The notes under the pieces were generated by a model, which saw only the letters and a program-made list of their open reading frames with translations, was not told where the DNA came from and did no database searches. 64,000 nucleotides of DNA from positions 888,260,184 to 888,324,183 of the forward strand of contig CM062817.1 in assembly GCA_031772625.1 (NCBI GenBank). Direction: 5' to 3'. Source of the stretch: Pinus tabuliformis (lineage: Eukaryota > Streptophyta > Pinopsida > Pinales > Pinaceae). Below are positions 46,931 to 56,675 of the stretch, piece by piece. The position numbers and the translations under genes are program-made. Each line of letters begins with the position of its first letter. Position 1 is the first letter of the stretch.

Positions 46931-47880
46931 GGAACAACCCGAGGGGTTTGAGATTCATCGGGAATCTCATGTATGCAGGTGGAAGAAAGCCCTCTATGGC
47001 TTGAAGCAAATCACCTCAGGTTTGATATGAGAGGATTGATAGCTGTCAGATGAAGCCGAGAATCACTAAGAGTGAAGCCGATCCAAACCATTGGTTGAAG
47101 GTTGTGGACGATAAACCTCTCATACCGGCACCTTCTAAGAACGACCTACTTATGATAGGTGCAGATCCTCTCACTTGCAGAAGTAAGAGGGAGTTGGATT
47201 CCGGATGTGGAATGGTAAACTGCAAGCCCGTGACTACCTCGAGAATCTTAACTTTAGAAGTTATATGGTGATGATGCCAGACCAGATCTGGGAAATGCCT
47301 TTGAGTTTCATAAACTCATTTGCATTGATGTTCTTGGTGAACTTCCGTCTGGATATATGTTTTGCAGTTAGCATCATGAGCTCATATTTGGTTGAGCCTC
47401 ACTGGATTGGTGCCAAGAATCTTCTGAGATATCTTCGGGGCACAATCTCTCATGGCTTGAGATACACTGCCGAAAATATGAAGCTGCATGATTATTCGAA
47501 TGTTCACTGAGCAAGCAGTGTGGAGGATCAATAGAGCACTTCTCAGTGCTGGTTCTCTTAGGATTCTACTTCGATATCATGGATGAGCAGGAAGCAAAAG
47601 TCGGTTGCTATAAGCACTACCGAGACCGAATACATAGCTACGAGTATGATCTCGTGTGAAGCTCACTGGTTGCGGGAGCTCTTCAGTAAGTTGTTTGTAC
47701 ACATGATGAATACCACTGTGATTCTCTGTGACAGCCAAGGGGCGATTCGATTGTTGAGGAATCCCATATTTGATGATTGCTCCAACAGATATACATCAGA
47801 TACTACCTTATCTGGGATATGGTAAGTTGATGAGCGAGGAGGCTCCATCACATTGAGACTGGTGTATAGGTCGCAGACAT
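46930..47880 (+). pseudogene. RT and RNase H remnant of copia element 3
   Basis: The RT tail is recognisable: EGFEIHRESHVC then KKALYGLKQ (about 46948-47010), and FTKSEADP-like PRITKSEADPNHWLKVVDD (47053). The YVDD box is destroyed (PAPSKNDLLMIGADPL in its place). RNase H follows: LRYLRGTISHGLRY (47430), SRKQKSVAISTTETEYIATS (47583) and ILCDSQGAIRLLRNP (47721). A large deletion joins pre-integrase directly to the end of RT. Confidence 0.8.
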
Positions 47881-48487
47881 TTTGTCAAAGCCTTGGGGAA
47901 AGGTCAAACTTGTGACTTTCCCGAACAACTTGGAGTCATTGAGAGAAGGGTCCTGCATGTTGCATGCATTGAGCTCTGGGAGCTCTGGGGGGCTTGGGTT
48001 ACTTATTGGAGCAACACACGACTATAGGGCGACTCACCCTGCCCTAATGGTGCGCTGTGTATAGGGTGAATGGCTTAGCCTTCCCCTATGATACCCCGTG
48101 GCGACTTTGGAACATGATGATTAGTTCTGCTGTTGAGGCATCCTACCCATGCAGTCTGGGACTCATGGGAAGTACCTATCATCTGATCAATGAGCAGGGA
48201 AATGGGGTTAGGGACCATAGTAGTACTATTGATGGACTCATCGCTGTATCTACCGTACTCCCTATGCTAGGATGACCTCCAACTGATTTGGGATCAGTAT
48301 GAGTGGTTTGAGACACTCTCTTCAAATGAAATTGACTTCGGATCAATAGAGAATGGTATGAGACATTCTCGAACAATTGTTCTTCTTCATGGTTCAACAG
48401 AGCAGAGAAGTGCAGGGCATTGATGGCAAGGATAGTACAGTCAGACATATGAATCATCAGATGGAGTTCTCCCTGGTTGAGAGGGAG
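47881..48487 (+). other. Post-pol non-coding region of copia element 3
   Basis: No domain found. Ends in the purine tract ctggttgagagggag immediately before the 3' LTR. Confidence 0.6.
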
Positions 48488-50387
48488 CGTTAAAATTGGC
48501 AACTAGGGCCAAACTCCATGTGGGTCATCTTATTAATGGCAACTGATTTTTTTCTTGGATTCCTCTCATCAAGAGGTGTAGGATTGATCTAAAGATCATC
48601 CGATTTTGATAAGTATTCATGGAGATATGCATTTATTTGTGTTATGGGACAATTCATCAATGTCGGCCAACAACCAAACAAACCCCACTTGTGCTCAACG
48701 TTTTCGTATAAATAGAGGTGGCCTTCAAGTCTTTTAACAATCTTCTCTTGTGATTTCTCTCCACTTGTCTTTGGGTTTTGTTGGTAGGATAGATCAAAAG
48801 GGATACATTGTCCTAAAGGATGCCCTAACTAATACGCAGTCAGGGAGGAAGGTTTCATAACATAGCAAGGGAGTGACCTAAACACAGGTATAATGTTCCG
48901 TTGATTGGTTTGCATATCTACTAGTTCGTGGAATATAGAAGTTCGCAGGACTATCTCACATATGGTATGACTGCAATCCCTTTTCGCATAAGGTATATCC
49001 CTGTATATCATAATCTCTGGCCCGCATATGGAATAACTGGTGACTCACTGAAAAGCACAGTCACGCTATCAAATTGCATTATATATTATCACCACACTGT
49101 GTATGGCATGGTATGGTAAACAACATATGGCAAACAATGTTTCTTTAACATGGTAGACAATGTCATGGTATGGCAAACATCATGCTGAAACATGATATGG
49201 CAGACAGTTCTTTGACATGGCAGACAATGTCATGGTATGGCAAACATCATGCCGAAACATGATATGGTAGACAATTCTTTGACATGGCAGACAATGTCAT
49301 GGTATGGCAAACATCATGTTGAAACATGATATGGCAGACAATGCTTTGACATGGTAGACAATGTCATGGTATGGCAAACATCATGCTGAAACATGATATG
49401 GCAGACAATGTCATGGTATGGCAAATATCATGCTGAAACATGATATGGCAGATAGTGCTTTGACATGGCAAACAAGGAACAACATGTATATACATGGTAT
49501 CGCTGACAGGATTTTGGTATGGCAGACAATGTATATATATATATTATATGACATGGCAAACATAGTATCCATGACAGGGTAGTCTCCCCAGTGACATGAT
49601 ATAGTAGACGTGGCAGATAGCGTGATGTATCATGATCCACAGTATGTATTCTTCGTTTCTCTTGATCGATACACTTTGTTTCTCTATAATATGGTTGGCA
49701 TCAAGATGCTTTGGTTTTCTTTAGATATGACATCAACTCACGTTGCTCCTCTATATGGGAAGCATCATTGTATGGAGAGACCTAGTTGCAATTCACCGCT
49801 GGGCTAGGCCATAGGCCATAGCCAGCAGTGGAGACCTTTTTAGGAGTTGGGTTCATAAGCAATCCTATAGTGCAACACGGTGACAGTGGTGCAACATAGT
49901 GACAGTGGTGCAACACAGTGATGATTAGTGCAGCATGATGAGATACAACATAGCAGTGATGGGTGCAGCCCTGTGATGGGTGCAGCATGGTGATGGAATC
50001 ATCTTGGAGGATCAGTTGAAGCAGTTTTCCTTCACTTGAGTTCAGATTAGCTACCTCACGTGTCATCTTCTTAGAGAAGATCTCTGCTCTTATTATGACA
50101 AGTCAAAATGTTGACTTCTAATGTATATGTACTATCTCTCTCTCTCTTTGTTGAACTATTGAACATAAGGAGAATTGATCAAGGGTTTCCCCACATTGGG
50201 GTTTGTCCCTGGCTGGCGCCACATCTTGTGTCCTCTTGTCTTGGCTTGTTTTCTGGGATTTATGTTTATGTTCTATCTGCATTTTACTATCATGCTAAAT
50301 GTGATTGCTAATCTGGAATTGATATTGAGCTAATATGGAAAATTGAAGTAAATTTGCTCTCAACATAGAACATACCTAAAATTAACA
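48488..50387 (+). repeat. 3' LTR of copia element 3 (1900 bp)
   Basis: Begins cgttaaaattggc (first T mutated to C) and ends aaaattaaca. Nearly identical to the 5' LTR except in the 67-bp array (49120-49473), which has five units here, the last at 47-bp spacing. Confidence 0.92.
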
Positions 50388-50392
50388 CTCCC

Positions 50393-50767
50393 CAATAACA
50401 TAGTAAGCGATAAAGACAACAGATTCATGGGTGGATTTTGGCAGAAACTCTTCAGGTTGGTTGGGATGGCGCTTACTCCTAGCACGAGTTATCATCCTCA
50501 GACAGATGGCCAGACGAGTTAATCAGTGGTTGGAGGGGTAATTGAGGAACTATGTGATAGGTAAGTAGAGGACGTGGATTCAACCGTTGCATCTGGGCGA
50601 CTACTGCTACAACACCACCCACCACATGTCCATCGGTATGACTCCTTTCCGTGCCCTTTATGGTTATGATGCAATGACTTTTGCTGATATTGTTTTTGGG
50701 GATAGCCGAGCCCCAAAGGCCAAACACTGGGTCTAAGAGAGCCAAGATATCCTCAAGGCTCTCAAGG
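50393..50767 (+). pseudogene. Integrase middle part of gypsy element 2, resumed
   Basis: Continues from 43910: NNIVSDKDNRFMGGFWQKLF with the second catalytic Asp, and STSYHPQTDGQTS with a stop where the conserved E-x-x-N-R would follow. TTTHMSIGMTPFRALYGYD-like sequence is recoverable out of frame (about 50610-50670). Interrupted at 50767 by the small non-autonomous element. Confidence 0.8.
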
Positions 50768-51047
50768 TGAAGCGAACAAAGTTCCTTCTACAAATTAATT
50801 ACTCTAGCAAACTTGGAATATGAAATTCCATTGAGGATATAAATATTATATTAAAATATATGAATACGAATGAATTTACAAATGAGAACAAGAGGCTTGC
50901 TTATATATCAGGCAAGTGTCTCTTCATGAAGAGTCATGTCTCAATTAGACATGCCTCTTCAACCTAATTACTACTTTAACTAATAATTAATTATGATTAT
51001 TATCATTTACATTATATTTATATTATTTATATATTTTATTCATTACA
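50768..51047 (-). repeat. 3' LTR of the non-autonomous element (280 bp)
   Basis: tgaagcgaac to ttcattaca on the plus strand. On the minus strand it carries a TATA box gatatataag (plus about 50902-50912) and a palindromic ctcttcatgaagag (about 50928-50943). Confidence 0.92.
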
Positions 51048-51070
51048 TTGCCTCCTTCCTCAAAGAGCTT
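51048..51070 (-). other. Polypurine tract of the non-autonomous element
   Basis: On the minus strand tttgaggaaggaggcaa directly precedes the LTR start tgtaatg. The decayed copy at 60374-60388 has the matching tract aaaggggaaggcaa. Confidence 0.8.
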
Positions 51071-51112
51071 TGTCCTCAAAGCTTGTCGATGAAAAAAGGC
51101 TTGATCTCTTTT

Positions 51113-52123
51113 CTAGCTTCGAAAGTCATTCTGTCTCAGAATAGTCATCCTCGTCGATACAAGCTGATATGATCTTCTTAGTGACAAACAAAATTGTCGC
51201 ACTGAGAAGGGATCAGACCATCCCAAATTAATCTTTTGTATAGTACTTTGATCACTGGAATTTTGTAACGACTTGTTAGCATAAGACTGGATTGGTTTTA
51301 CATCATTATTATCTGAAACATCAATTTGTTGTTTCTGGTCTGAATGGTCCCGATATGTAGCATGGTTGAGTTGTCTACTCTCATGATTCGGATGTCGATA
51401 TGGAGCTTTTTTGGTTTGATTTCTCCTTACTGGGCATGTGCCAATTTTTATATTTTCTTCTGGCAAAGATGTTGTTGAGATGGTTATGGAACATTCACTT
51501 GGGATGTTCATTGTCTGAACTGCAACATCTACATGTGTCGTTTCTTCAACTGACTTGTCCCCTTGAGTTGTCATATTCACGGGATTGGTATTCGTTCCCT
51601 TATTTTCAACCTGAACGGTTGCGACTGGAGATTCTGATACTTCTACTTGAGTGACTTGTTCCAACTTATCTTTTAATGCTTTCTTATCCTCCTTAAGTTT
51701 CTTAGTTTGATTGAGCAGACTTTGATTATGGTTTCTCAGACATAAAAGTTCTTTGGTTTTTGATTCATCAATCTTATTTTCAGTGTTTTGAATTTTAAGT
51801 TTTTCATCTTTTAGATCTTTGATTTGTTCTAATAAATTTTTATTAAAGTTCTTTAAATGTAAATTTTCTTCTTCTTGTTTTGATAAATGTTGCTTGAGTT
51901 CTTTCTTTGAGACTTTAGTCTTCTTCACTTGTGCCAGTAATTTTTCGACATGGTCCTTGAGACGAGAAATTTCTTCGTTCTCTTCCATTATTTCTTTGTA
52001 ATGTATATCCACAAGATTTTTATGTTTGCGTTCTAACACTTCCTTGCTTTGTTTCTCGGTACACTGGATAACATCATTTTGTGGAAGTGATGATGGATGT
52101 AGAGAATCGAAGAAGGAATCCAT
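51113..52123 (-). CDS. Uncharacterised 336-aa coiled-coil protein of the element
   Basis: Intact ORF, the longest in the window, starting MDSFFDSLHPSSLPQND and ending in a stop 43 bp before the purine tract. Residues about 20-155 are a highly charged Lys/Glu/Leu heptad-like region (EEISRLKDHVEKLLAQVKK; KQEEENLHLKNFNKNLLEQI; LLNQTKKLKEDKKALKDKL), predicted coiled coil. Residues 165-230 are Thr/Ser/Val-rich (NKGTNTNPVNMTTQG). Then comes a basic segment (CPVRRNQTKKAPYRHPNHES) and the C-terminus (INLGWSDPFSVRQF ... STRMTILRQNDFRS). No zinc knuckle, protease or RT motif and no signal peptide. The decayed copy at 59699-60340 shares the blocks LLAQVKK, KGTNT, IPSE, HPNH.SR.LN and FSVRQF. Its position between primer site and purine tract suggests a gag-like or packaging role; capture of a host gene is the alternative. 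Confidence 0.75.
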   Translation of the reverse strand: MDSFFDSLHPSSLPQNDVIQCTEKQSKEVLERKHKNLVDIHYKEIMEENEEISRLKDHVEKLLAQVKKTKVSKKELKQHLSKQEEENLHLKNFNKNLLEQIKDLKDEKLKIQNTENKIDESKTKELLCLRNHNQSLLNQTKKLKEDKKALKDKLEQVTQVEVSESPVATVQVENKGTNTNPVNMTTQGDKSVEETTHVDVAVQTMNIPSECSITISTTSLPEENIKIGTCPVRRNQTKKAPYRHPNHESRQLNHATYRDHSDQKQQIDVSDNNDVKPIQSYANKSLQNSSDQSTIQKINLGWSDPFSVRQFCLSLRRSYQLVSTRMTILRQNDFRS

Positions 52124-52389
52124 TCTCTTTCTCTTCTCAATTTGTCGCTAAAATATTGTAATTAATTGTTCTATATCTCTTGTGATTGATTGTCTTTGTT
52201 CCTTACTCATGGATTCCATATTTTTTTTTTTCTTCACTTTTTTTATCTTCCTCTTTTCTTTTTTTTAAACTTTTATATGATATATTCTCTCTCCTTTTTT
52301 TTTTACTCTCTTTTTATATAATTTCTCTTTTTTTTATATATTCTTTTAATCTATAGAATATATTTCCACTTCTCTCTTATAAAAATCTA

Positions 52390-52427
<38 letters not shown>

Positions 52428-53378
52428 CAAATATTCTCTTCTTCTTTTGTTCACTCTTTTAATAAAATTTTTATATAATAATTTTTTTAATATATATAAT
52501 TATAAATTATATATATTATATAATTATATTATATTATATATATTATATATATATTTTAATTTTATTTATATATATTATAAAATTATAATTGTATAAAATT
52601 TATATATACTTTTTTGAGACCCACTTTTCCTTTTATATGTAACTATATAAGGCTTATATAGTATCCTTTTTTATAATTATAATAATATTTTTTCTCAGAA
52701 AATTTGGATGAGACGTGACTCTTCGTACGGTCACAATCTTTAGATTTGAACGATTAAAATTGTTTAGATCGCACCTTTTTTCTCCAAGTTATCAAAATAT
52801 CTTTTACTTTTAAAATACCATGGGCTATTACCATGGGTTGTTTTTAAAACCTCCTGTAAAAAGTAATATTTACCTTTCATGTAAGAGCTTTTGTATCATT
52901 GTTTTCTCTTTAACTTTTAAAATTCCATGGGCTATTACCATGGGTTGTTTTTAAAACCACGGGCTTCTCCACGTAAAAAGTTTTAAATACACATGGTATG
53001 CGATTTTGTATCCGTTTTGTTTTTTCTTTTACTTTTTTTTTCTTCTTCTTTTTTTAATTTATTTACTTACATTATTTTTTTTTTTTTTTTTTTTTTTTTT
53101 ATGGCCAAAGACCTAAAAAATGGAGAATCTCCCAATTTGTGGAGAAACGCTTCAATTATGACAACAACAAGGTTGATGATTTGTTTTTTCTTTTACTTTT
53201 TTTTCTTCTTCTTTTTTTAATTTATTTACTTACATTATTTTTTATTTTTTATTTTTTATTTATGGCCAAAGACCTAAAAAATGGAGAATCTCCCAATTTG
53301 TGGAGAAACGCTTCAATTATGACAACAACAAGGTTGATGATAGGTTGATAGCCAAAGGCCTGGTGATCAACCAAATGT
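52124..53378 (-). other. Leader region of the non-autonomous element
   Basis: Very T/A-rich on plus. It has an (AT)n run at 52399-52424, two copies of ttttaaa..ccatgggctattaccatgggttg (about 52812-52845 and 52916-52952), and a tandem duplication at 53019-53341. No second protein recognised. Confidence 0.7.
53019..53341. repeat. Tandem duplication, 164-bp unit with T tract
   Basis: Units start at 53019 and 53183. Each ends with the same 80-bp block (atggccaaagacctaaaaaa ... caaggttgatga). The first contains a T run of about 28 nt (53073-53100), interrupted in the second. Confidence 0.92.
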
Positions 53379-53391
53379 GCCTCTTATACCA
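53379..53391 (-). other. Primer binding site of the non-autonomous element
   Basis: Minus-strand tggtataagaggc matches the iMet site tggtatcagagcc at 11 of 13 positions, 2 bp from the LTR. This fixes the element's orientation. Confidence 0.75.
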
Positions 53392-53393
53392 AA

Positions 53394-53674
53394 TGAAGCG
53401 AACAAAGTTCCTTCTACAAATTAATTACTCCAGCAAACTTGGAATATGAAATTATCCATTGAGGATATAAATATTACATTAAAATATATGAATACGAATG
53501 AATTTACAAATGAGAACAAGAGGCTTGCTTATATATCAGGCAAGTGTCTCTTCATGAAGAGTCATGTTTCAATTAGACATGCCTCTTCAACCTAATTACT
53601 ACTTAACTAATAATTAATTATGATTATTATCATTTACATTATATTTATATTATTTATATATTTTATTCGTTACA
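53394..53674 (-). repeat. 5' LTR of the non-autonomous element (281 bp)
   Basis: Direct copy of 50768-51047 with only a handful of substitutions and short indels, implying fairly recent insertion compared with its host. Confidence 0.92.
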
Positions 53675-54008
53675 AGGATAATTTGGTGACAACCCAAAAT
53701 CAACAAAAATTTTACGCAAACCGGCACAGGATAGAGAGACACTTTGAGGAGGGAGACTTGGTATACCTTCGGCTGCAGCCTTATAGGCAGTCTACGCTAA
53801 AACAGAAGGGGGTCAAGAAGCTACAACCACGCTTCTATGGGCCCTACCGGGTGACTAGATGAGTTGGGGAGGTGGCTTATGAGCTGGAGCTGCCTCAAGG
53901 GAGTAGGATCCACAATGTGTTTCATGTGTCATGCCTGTAGAAGGTGTTGGGACAATAGGTGATGGCAGCAACTGATCTACCCCCACTGGATGATGAGGGC
54001 CACTTGGT
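53675..54008 (+). pseudogene. Integrase C-terminal module of gypsy element 2, resumed
   Basis: Continues DNLVTTQNQQKFYANRHRIE, then FEEGDLVYLRLQPYRQSTLK and KKLQPRFYGPYRVTR, the GPF/Y module. After a stop (53862) VAYELELPQGSRIHNVFHVS follows. Interrupted at 54016 by the hAT element within HLVLEP. Confidence 0.85.
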
Positions 54009-54016
54009 GTTGGAAC
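54009..54016. repeat. Left target-site duplication of the hAT element
   Basis: gttggaac, repeated exactly at 55459-55466. Confidence 0.93.
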
Positions 54017-55458
54017 CAGTGTTTTAAAAACCGGTCGGTCTGAATCGGTAACCGATCAAACCGACTGGTTAGCAAGTCCGTTGGGTCAAAACCCGGTTTA
54101 CCTCCTCCTCATGTTGCCTTTTTTGGGCCCTAACTGGTCCTAACCGGCCGGTTTGTGGTCAAACCGGCTGGTTTATTGCTAGGGCAACTATAGCCCCCAC
54201 AAAATGCATTTTTGTGAGTTTTGAAGCTAGTTTGAGGGAAATTTGGGGTTGTTTTCCTCCAAAAATAGTCCCTCCAAGAAAAACATGCCTACCCTCTCAT
54301 TTTCCTGACACATCTCAACCCTAACAATGTTGGCAATTAATGGTAATGTGAAATTCTTAAAGTAAAAGTGAGAGTGGTTTCGACCTCGCTGGATTTCATA
54401 TGCAGAAACTAGAATTTTAGATTTCACTCACAATTCAACAGACTTAATGGTTTTCAGGATTTCTTGGTTTGGGGGTTTGCAATGTTTCCATTTGATTCTA
54501 TCATGCGTGAGGGTATGAGATTGGCATTTGATCAAGAGCATGAAGCCCTTTAAGAACCTTGATTGTGGTGGCATTGATTGTTGAACTTTGTTGATGTTGG
54601 TGGTATTGATTGTTGAACTCCTCAACCATGGCCTTAACAAGAATGCACCCTTTACTCAAAGGAAAACAACTGGTTAGGCATGCTAATCTTTTTCTACCAC
54701 ATTATAAGGTTGAGGAGATGAACTCTTCACTCAAACCAAAATCATTGGTTAGGCATGTTAAACCTTTTCAATTTCCATCATGTTATAAGGTTGAGCAATC
54801 CAAGTCTGAAGACTTTGAGCTAGATGATGTTCATGTATCTTTTGTTGATGATGTTTATGTATTTCTAGTAGCGTTGAATTCAATGATGAGTTTCATGAGT
54901 GACCATGTTGATCAGTGATTTGTAGTTTTGATGTCAATTTTTGCTACTACTAAAGTTGTAGAGGAGTTTTAGGAGTCCTCAAACTTAGAGGCATATTATT
55001 TATGTAGCTCATGTTGATGATCTCTTGTCTAGTAGTGGTGATGAGTTTGATGATTGATCATGATGAGGAGTGATCATGTTGTTGATCACTGATATGTAGA
55101 CTTGTAGTAGTTCAGTGGCCCCATAGCTTAGAGCATTGTTTTCGGACTCTAGAGGCCATTTAGAGCCTCATTGATTATGTATTTTGTTGCGGATATGTAT
55201 TGCACTCGATGCCATTTTGATATATTCACCTTTACATGGTATATAGATGAGCAAACCTTACATATTTTGTTTCTATTGGCTTGGAATCATTGATTTAAAT
55301 CTTAAAAATAATTTTTTTCATTAAAAATAAATTATTTAATGTATTTTTTTAAACCGGTTCGTTTAGACCTGACCAGTCCCGGTTCGATCGATTCCGGTTC
55401 GAAACCCAGTTCATTAGGTGGACCGGTTCGGTCACCGATTCCTGTTTTTACAACATTG
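54017..55458. mobile_element. hAT-type DNA transposon, non-autonomous (1442 bp)
   Basis: A perfect 8-bp TSD (gttggaac) flanks terminal inverted repeats: cagtgttttaaaaaccgg on the left and, reversed, caatgttgtaaaaacagg on the right (14 of 18). Subterminal regions (54030-54175, 55350-55440) are crowded with aaccgg, ccggtt and cggttcg in both orientations, as expected for transposase binding. A 102-codon frame at 54610-54918 holds an internal repeat (VRHANLFLPHYKVEEMNSSL / VRHVKPFQFPSCYKVEQ) but no hAT transposase signature, so mobility would depend on a related autonomous element. Confidence 0.9.
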
Positions 55459-55466
55459 GTTGGAAC

Positions 55467-55660
55467 TAGAGGCCATTTTGGAGAGTAGGGAAAGGAAACT
55501 GAGGAGCAGGACCATCAGGGAGTTCTTGGTACGCTGGAAGAACTTGCTGGATGAGTATGCCACCTGGGAGGGTGAGCACATATTGGAGCACCCAACTTTG
55601 AGGTTCCTTGAGGGCAAGCAACATTTGGGAGGGGAGGACTGTCATGTCCCTTCTCACAAA
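55467..55660 (+). pseudogene. Chromodomain of gypsy element 2, resumed
   Basis: Open to 55666: LEAILESRERKLRSRTIREF, LVRWKNLLDEYATWEGEHIL and HPTLRFLEGKQHL. The aromatic residues and the E-x-x-T-W-E motif are those of chromovirus chromodomains. It runs through the purine tract into the 3' LTR. Confidence 0.87.
55625..55639 (+). other. Polypurine tract of gypsy element 2
   Basis: ttgggaggggaggac immediately before the LTR start tgtcatg. Confidence 0.88.
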
Positions 55661-56675
55661 CATTAGTCACAGGGTGCAGCTACACATTTTTGGCACAATT
55701 TTGACTTAGGAGGAGGACCCCACATTTCAACTTAGGAACTTTGGGGCAAATTAGACTTTATTTAGCAGCTAGTGGGATGTGGGGGCCACTCACATGGGGG
55801 AATTTGAACTTGGCCATTCAATGTGCTTGGAGGGAAATCGAATGGATGGATGGAGGGGCCCACATGAGGCTAAGGAGGCCCAAGGGAATATAAGAATGCA
55901 TTAACTCTCATTTTGAACTATCTTCTACATTTGCAAAAAAACACTCACTTGTACGCTTTGCTGTTTAGCAAGTCTACCGATTGTTTAGCCACGAATCTCT
56001 CACACGGGAGATTCAACCTCTACTTCGGGGGACCATCCGTGCCCGCCCTAGGGAGGCTGTTCTACAGGAGTTTCAGGGAGATAGGGGTTGCAACACACTT
56101 CAGGCATCAGTGCAGAGAAAGAATTGGGTATTCTTGGGCAGCCAGAAAACACGCAAGAGGAGTTGAAGGCCAACGAGGGATTCATCGCTTGATGGGAGAT
56201 CCAGGAGCTGAGGAAGCAACATAGTGTAGGCATTTTCGCTGGAGTTTGCAGCTAGATGGACCAACACATCAGTCAGTGGCATTTCTGAGCAGAGGCACAA
56301 TGTAGAGGCCATCCAACAACAATTCGTGGTGACTTGGGGAGCAATTGATCTTGGCCAAGAGCCATCTGCGTAGTTAGGAGTTGGAAAACATAGGTAAATC
56401 CAACATTTTGGAGGAGTTTGCAGAGGGATTTGCAGGCAGTTTCTAGTAGGTCAAATTTGGCAGCCATAGTTGGGGATAGGCTCCAAGGGGGTCGAAAAAC
56501 TGAATTCAAAACTAGCTAAATTCCCTTCTGGGTTTTTTTGGGTTTTGTCCAAGGAGTCCGAGGCTAAAAGCACACAATTTTCTGGGCGGTTTTTGAGCAC
56601 TTTCCAGCTAGTCGAAGTTCAAAAGTGCAATAGTTTTCTATCGCAACGCAATGCAGAGTGGTGCAGCAGCTGGGC

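Larger units (their letters stand above)
43916..50387 (+). mobile_element. Ty1/copia element 3, internally deleted, 2-kb LTRs
   Basis: LTRs 43916-45911 and 48488-50387, perfect 5-bp TSD ctccc, initiator-Met-type primer site at 45912 and a purine tract (gagagggag) before the 3' LTR. The internal region is only 2.6 kb: gag is mostly gone, integrase is missing, and RT and RNase H survive as fragments. It could move only with help. The host integrase reads through perfectly if the element and one TSD are removed. Confidence 0.93.
50768..53674 (-). mobile_element. Small non-autonomous LTR retrotransposon with coiled-coil ORF
   Basis: Two direct 280/281-bp LTRs (50768-51047, 53394-53674) differ at roughly six or seven sites. 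On the minus strand the element has, in order, 5' LTR, iMet-like primer site (53391-53379), about 1.25 kb of T/A-rich leader, an intact 336-codon ORF (52123-51113), a purine tract (about 51070-51048) and 3' LTR. It has no RT, protease or integrase. The canonical TG...CA ends leave only agg repeated. A perfect 5-bp caagg (50763-50767, 53673-53677) appears if the last two LTR bases are counted in the TSD. Removing it restores the host codons (KALK then DNLVTTQNQ). Confidence 0.9.

Noticed and set aside
52993..53348. Phe-rich small membrane proteins
   Set aside because: Translations of T tracts in the leader of the non-autonomous element; simple-sequence artefact.
54610..54918. hAT transposase
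   Set aside because: 102 codons without a BED zinc finger or the hAT dimerisation domain; contains only a local two-fold repeat.
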